Source: DATAQC01 sp051001215 (GTDB taxonomy: Bacteria; Actinomycetota; Acidimicrobiia; Acidimicrobiales; AC-14). Taken from it: DNA of 14,560 nt. Under the pieces are notes generated by a model, which saw nothing but the letters and a program-made list of their open reading frames with translations, was not told the DNA's origin and ran no database searches. The stretch lies in NCBI GenBank assembly GCA_051001215.1, contig JBPCNP010000168.1:1-14560 (forward strand), given 5' to 3'. Shown in pieces: positions 12,910 through 14,560 of the stretch (within the stretch, counting starts at the first letter, position 1; every line of letters starts with the position of its first letter). A program made the translations under genes and the position numbers.

Positions 12910-14560
12910 TACCCGCTCTGGCGGACGAACCCAGCGGTCGGTTCAGGCTCAGGAACGAGGGTCTCCGCCGCCAGGATGGCCCCGTCGACCTCCAACCGGC
13001 TCGAGGCCCGCTCGGCGGCCGCCCCCACGAAGGCCCGGAACAGCGGGTGGGGCCGATCGGGTCGGCTCTTGAACTCGGGGTGGGCCTGGGTGCCGACCCA
13101 GAACGGATGGCCGGCGAGCTCCACGAACTCGACCAGGCGGTCGTCGGGTGAGGTGCCCACGCTCAGCAGACCGGCGTTCTCCAGGCGTCGTCGATAGCGG
13201 GAGTTGAACTCCCAACGGTGGCGATGTCGCTCGTAGACGATCGTGTCGCCATAGGCATCGGCCACCGCCGAGCCGGGCCGCAGGCGGGCCGGGTACACGC
13301 CCAATCGCATGGTGCCGCCGTAGTTCACGACTTCGCGCTGGTCCTCCATGAGATCGATCACCGGGTGAGGTGTCTCGCCGTCGAACTCCGAGGAGTTGGC
13401 CCGCTCCAGCCCGCACACGCTGCGGGCGAAGTCGATCACCATGGTCTGCATGCCCAGGCACAGGCCCAGGCACGGGATGGCGTGCTCGCGGGCGTAGCCG
13501 GCGGCGGCGATCTTGCCCTCGATGCCCCGGGGACCGAACCCCCCGGGGATCACCAGCCCGTCGAGGTCGCGCAGGCGACCCTCGGCCAGCAGACCCTCCA
13601 CGTCCTCGGCCTGGATCCAGTCGAGGTCGACCCGGGCGCCGTGGTCGTAGCCCCCGTGGCGAAGGGCCTCGACCACCGACAGATAGGCGTCGGGGAGCAC
13701 CACGTACTTGCCGATGAGCCCGATGCGTACCGGTGTGGTCGCCGCCTCCACCCGCCTGACCAGGCCCTGCCACGACGTCAGGTCGGGGATGTACTCCGGT
13801 CCGTCGAAGCGGAGGAGCTGGCACACGTAGTCGTCGAGACCCTCGTCGTGGAGGACGAGCGGGATCTCGTAGAGATTGTCGGCGTCGACGGCACTGACCA
13901 CGGCCGCCTCGGGAACGTCGGACAGCAGGGAGATCTTGCGCTTGAGGCCCTCGGTGAGCGGACGGTCGCTGCGGCACACGATGGCGTCGGGCTGGATGCC
14001 CCGGGCCCGCAGCTCGGTCACCGAGTGCTGGGTGGGCTTGGTCTTCTGCTCGCCCGATGGCCCGATGAACGGCACCAGGGTGACGTGGACGTAGCAGACG
14101 TTGTCTCGCCCCACGTCGTTGCGGAACTGGCGGATGGCCTCGAGGAACGGGAGGATCTCGATGTCGCCGACGGTTCCCCCCACCTCGGTGATCACCACAT
14201 CGACGTCGTCACCCGCGACCCGCAGGACGCGCGCCTTGATCTCGTTGGTGATGTGGGGGATCACCTGCACGGTGACGCCCAGGTAGTCGCCCCGCCGTTC
14301 CTTGGCCAGCACCGACTGGTAGATCGAACCGGTGGTGGCGTTGGACTCGCGGTTGAGGTTCTCGTCGATGAAGCGCTCGTAGTGGCCCAGGTCGAGGTCG
14401 GTCTCACCACCGTCCTCGGTGACGAAGACCTCGCCGTGCTGGAACGGGTTCATGGTGCCCGGGTCGACGTTGATGTAGGGGTCGAGCTTCTGCATCGTCA
14501 CCCGCAGACCCCGGCTCTTGAGCAGCCGGCCCAGCGACGAGGCGGTGAGTCCCTTGCCGA
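12909..14560 (-). CDS. pyrG: CTP synthase (5' end beyond the window)
   Basis: Makes CTP from UTP with glutamine and ATP, the last step of pyrimidine nucleotide synthesis. 549 residues are visible; about 16 N-terminal residues lie past the right edge, since the frame is open to the last base and begins at GKGLTASSLGRLLKSRGL, inside the P-loop. Synthetase domain: KLDPYINVDPGTMNPFQHGE and TDLDLGHYERFID. Class I glutamine amidotransferase domain: nucleophile Cys in LGLCLGMQT, and the His/Glu pair in HPEFKSRP. All catalytic elements are present and the length is normal for the family. The M in VTMQKLDP is internal and not the start. Confidence 0.97.
   Translation of the reverse strand, partial: GKGLTASSLGRLLKSRGLRVTMQKLDPYINVDPGTMNPFQHGEVFVTEDGGETDLDLGHYERFIDENLNRESNATTGSIYQSVLAKERRGDYLGVTVQVIPHITNEIKARVLRVAGDDVDVVITEVGGTVGDIEILPFLEAIRQFRNDVGRDNVCYVHVTLVPFIGPSGEQKTKPTQHSVTELRARGIQPDAIVCRSDRPLTEGLKRKISLLSDVPEAAVVSAVDADNLYEIPLVLHDEGLDDYVCQLLRFDGPEYIPDLTSWQGLVRRVEAATTPVRIGLIGKYVVLPDAYLSVVEALRHGGYDHGARVDLDWIQAEDVEGLLAEGRLRDLDGLVIPGGFGPRGIEGKIAAAGYAREHAIPCLGLCLGMQTMVIDFARSVCGLERANSSEFDGETPHPVIDLMEDQREVVNYGGTMRLGVYPARLRPGSAVADAYGDTIVYERHRHRWEFNSRYRRRLENAGLLSVGTSPDDRLVEFVELAGHPFWVGTQAHPEFKSRPDRPHPLFRAFVGAAAERASSRLEVDGAILAAETLVPEPEPTAGFVRQSG

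Overview
The window is GC-rich, densely packed bacterial DNA with frequent GTG starts and overlapping stop/start codons. Gene content points to an actinomycete, possibly of the Acidimicrobiia type. The phylum rests on the pyrG-NUDIX-xerD neighbourhood (familiar from mycobacteria), an actinobacterial-style VapBC remnant and overall style; the class is a guess.

Left half (1-9357, + strand) is a nitrate assimilation locus. NirB and NirD (NADH nitrite reductase) are followed by one protein that fuses a four-cluster ferredoxin (DmsB-like) to an eight-helix quinol-oxidising membrane anchor (DmsC-like). Then come a NarB/NasA-type molybdopterin nitrate reductase, a small acidic protein of unknown function, and, after a 250-bp gap, a NarK-type nitrate/nitrite transporter. 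Neither the fusion nor the catalytic subunit has a Tat signal, so the simplest model is nitrate import by NarK, cytoplasmic reduction to nitrite with electrons drawn from menaquinol through the fusion protein, then reduction to ammonium by NirBD. The regions upstream of nirB and narK share two near-identical sequence blocks at the same spacing, which suggests one regulator controls both. The narK leader can also fold into a hairpin that covers its ribosome binding site.

A strong hairpin at 9359-9394 separates narK from a convergent minus-strand block. Read in its own direction (right to left) this block is: pyrG (CTP synthase, running off the right edge), a NUDIX hydrolase, a decayed VapBC toxin-antitoxin pair, alanine dehydrogenase, a XerC/D-type tyrosine recombinase, and a DksA/TraR-type zinc-finger protein. 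pyrG and NUDIX overlap by one base; ald, xerD and the DksA-like gene are only 1-9 bp apart. The VapB remnant carries a 4-nt slippage deletion, and VapC has lost its central part and is frameshifted.

No rRNA, tRNA, CRISPR array or intact mobile element was seen. No gene-free stretch exceeds 300 bases; the longest (7557-7806) holds the narK control region. Very long antisense open frames over the nitrate genes are artefacts of GC-rich codon use.
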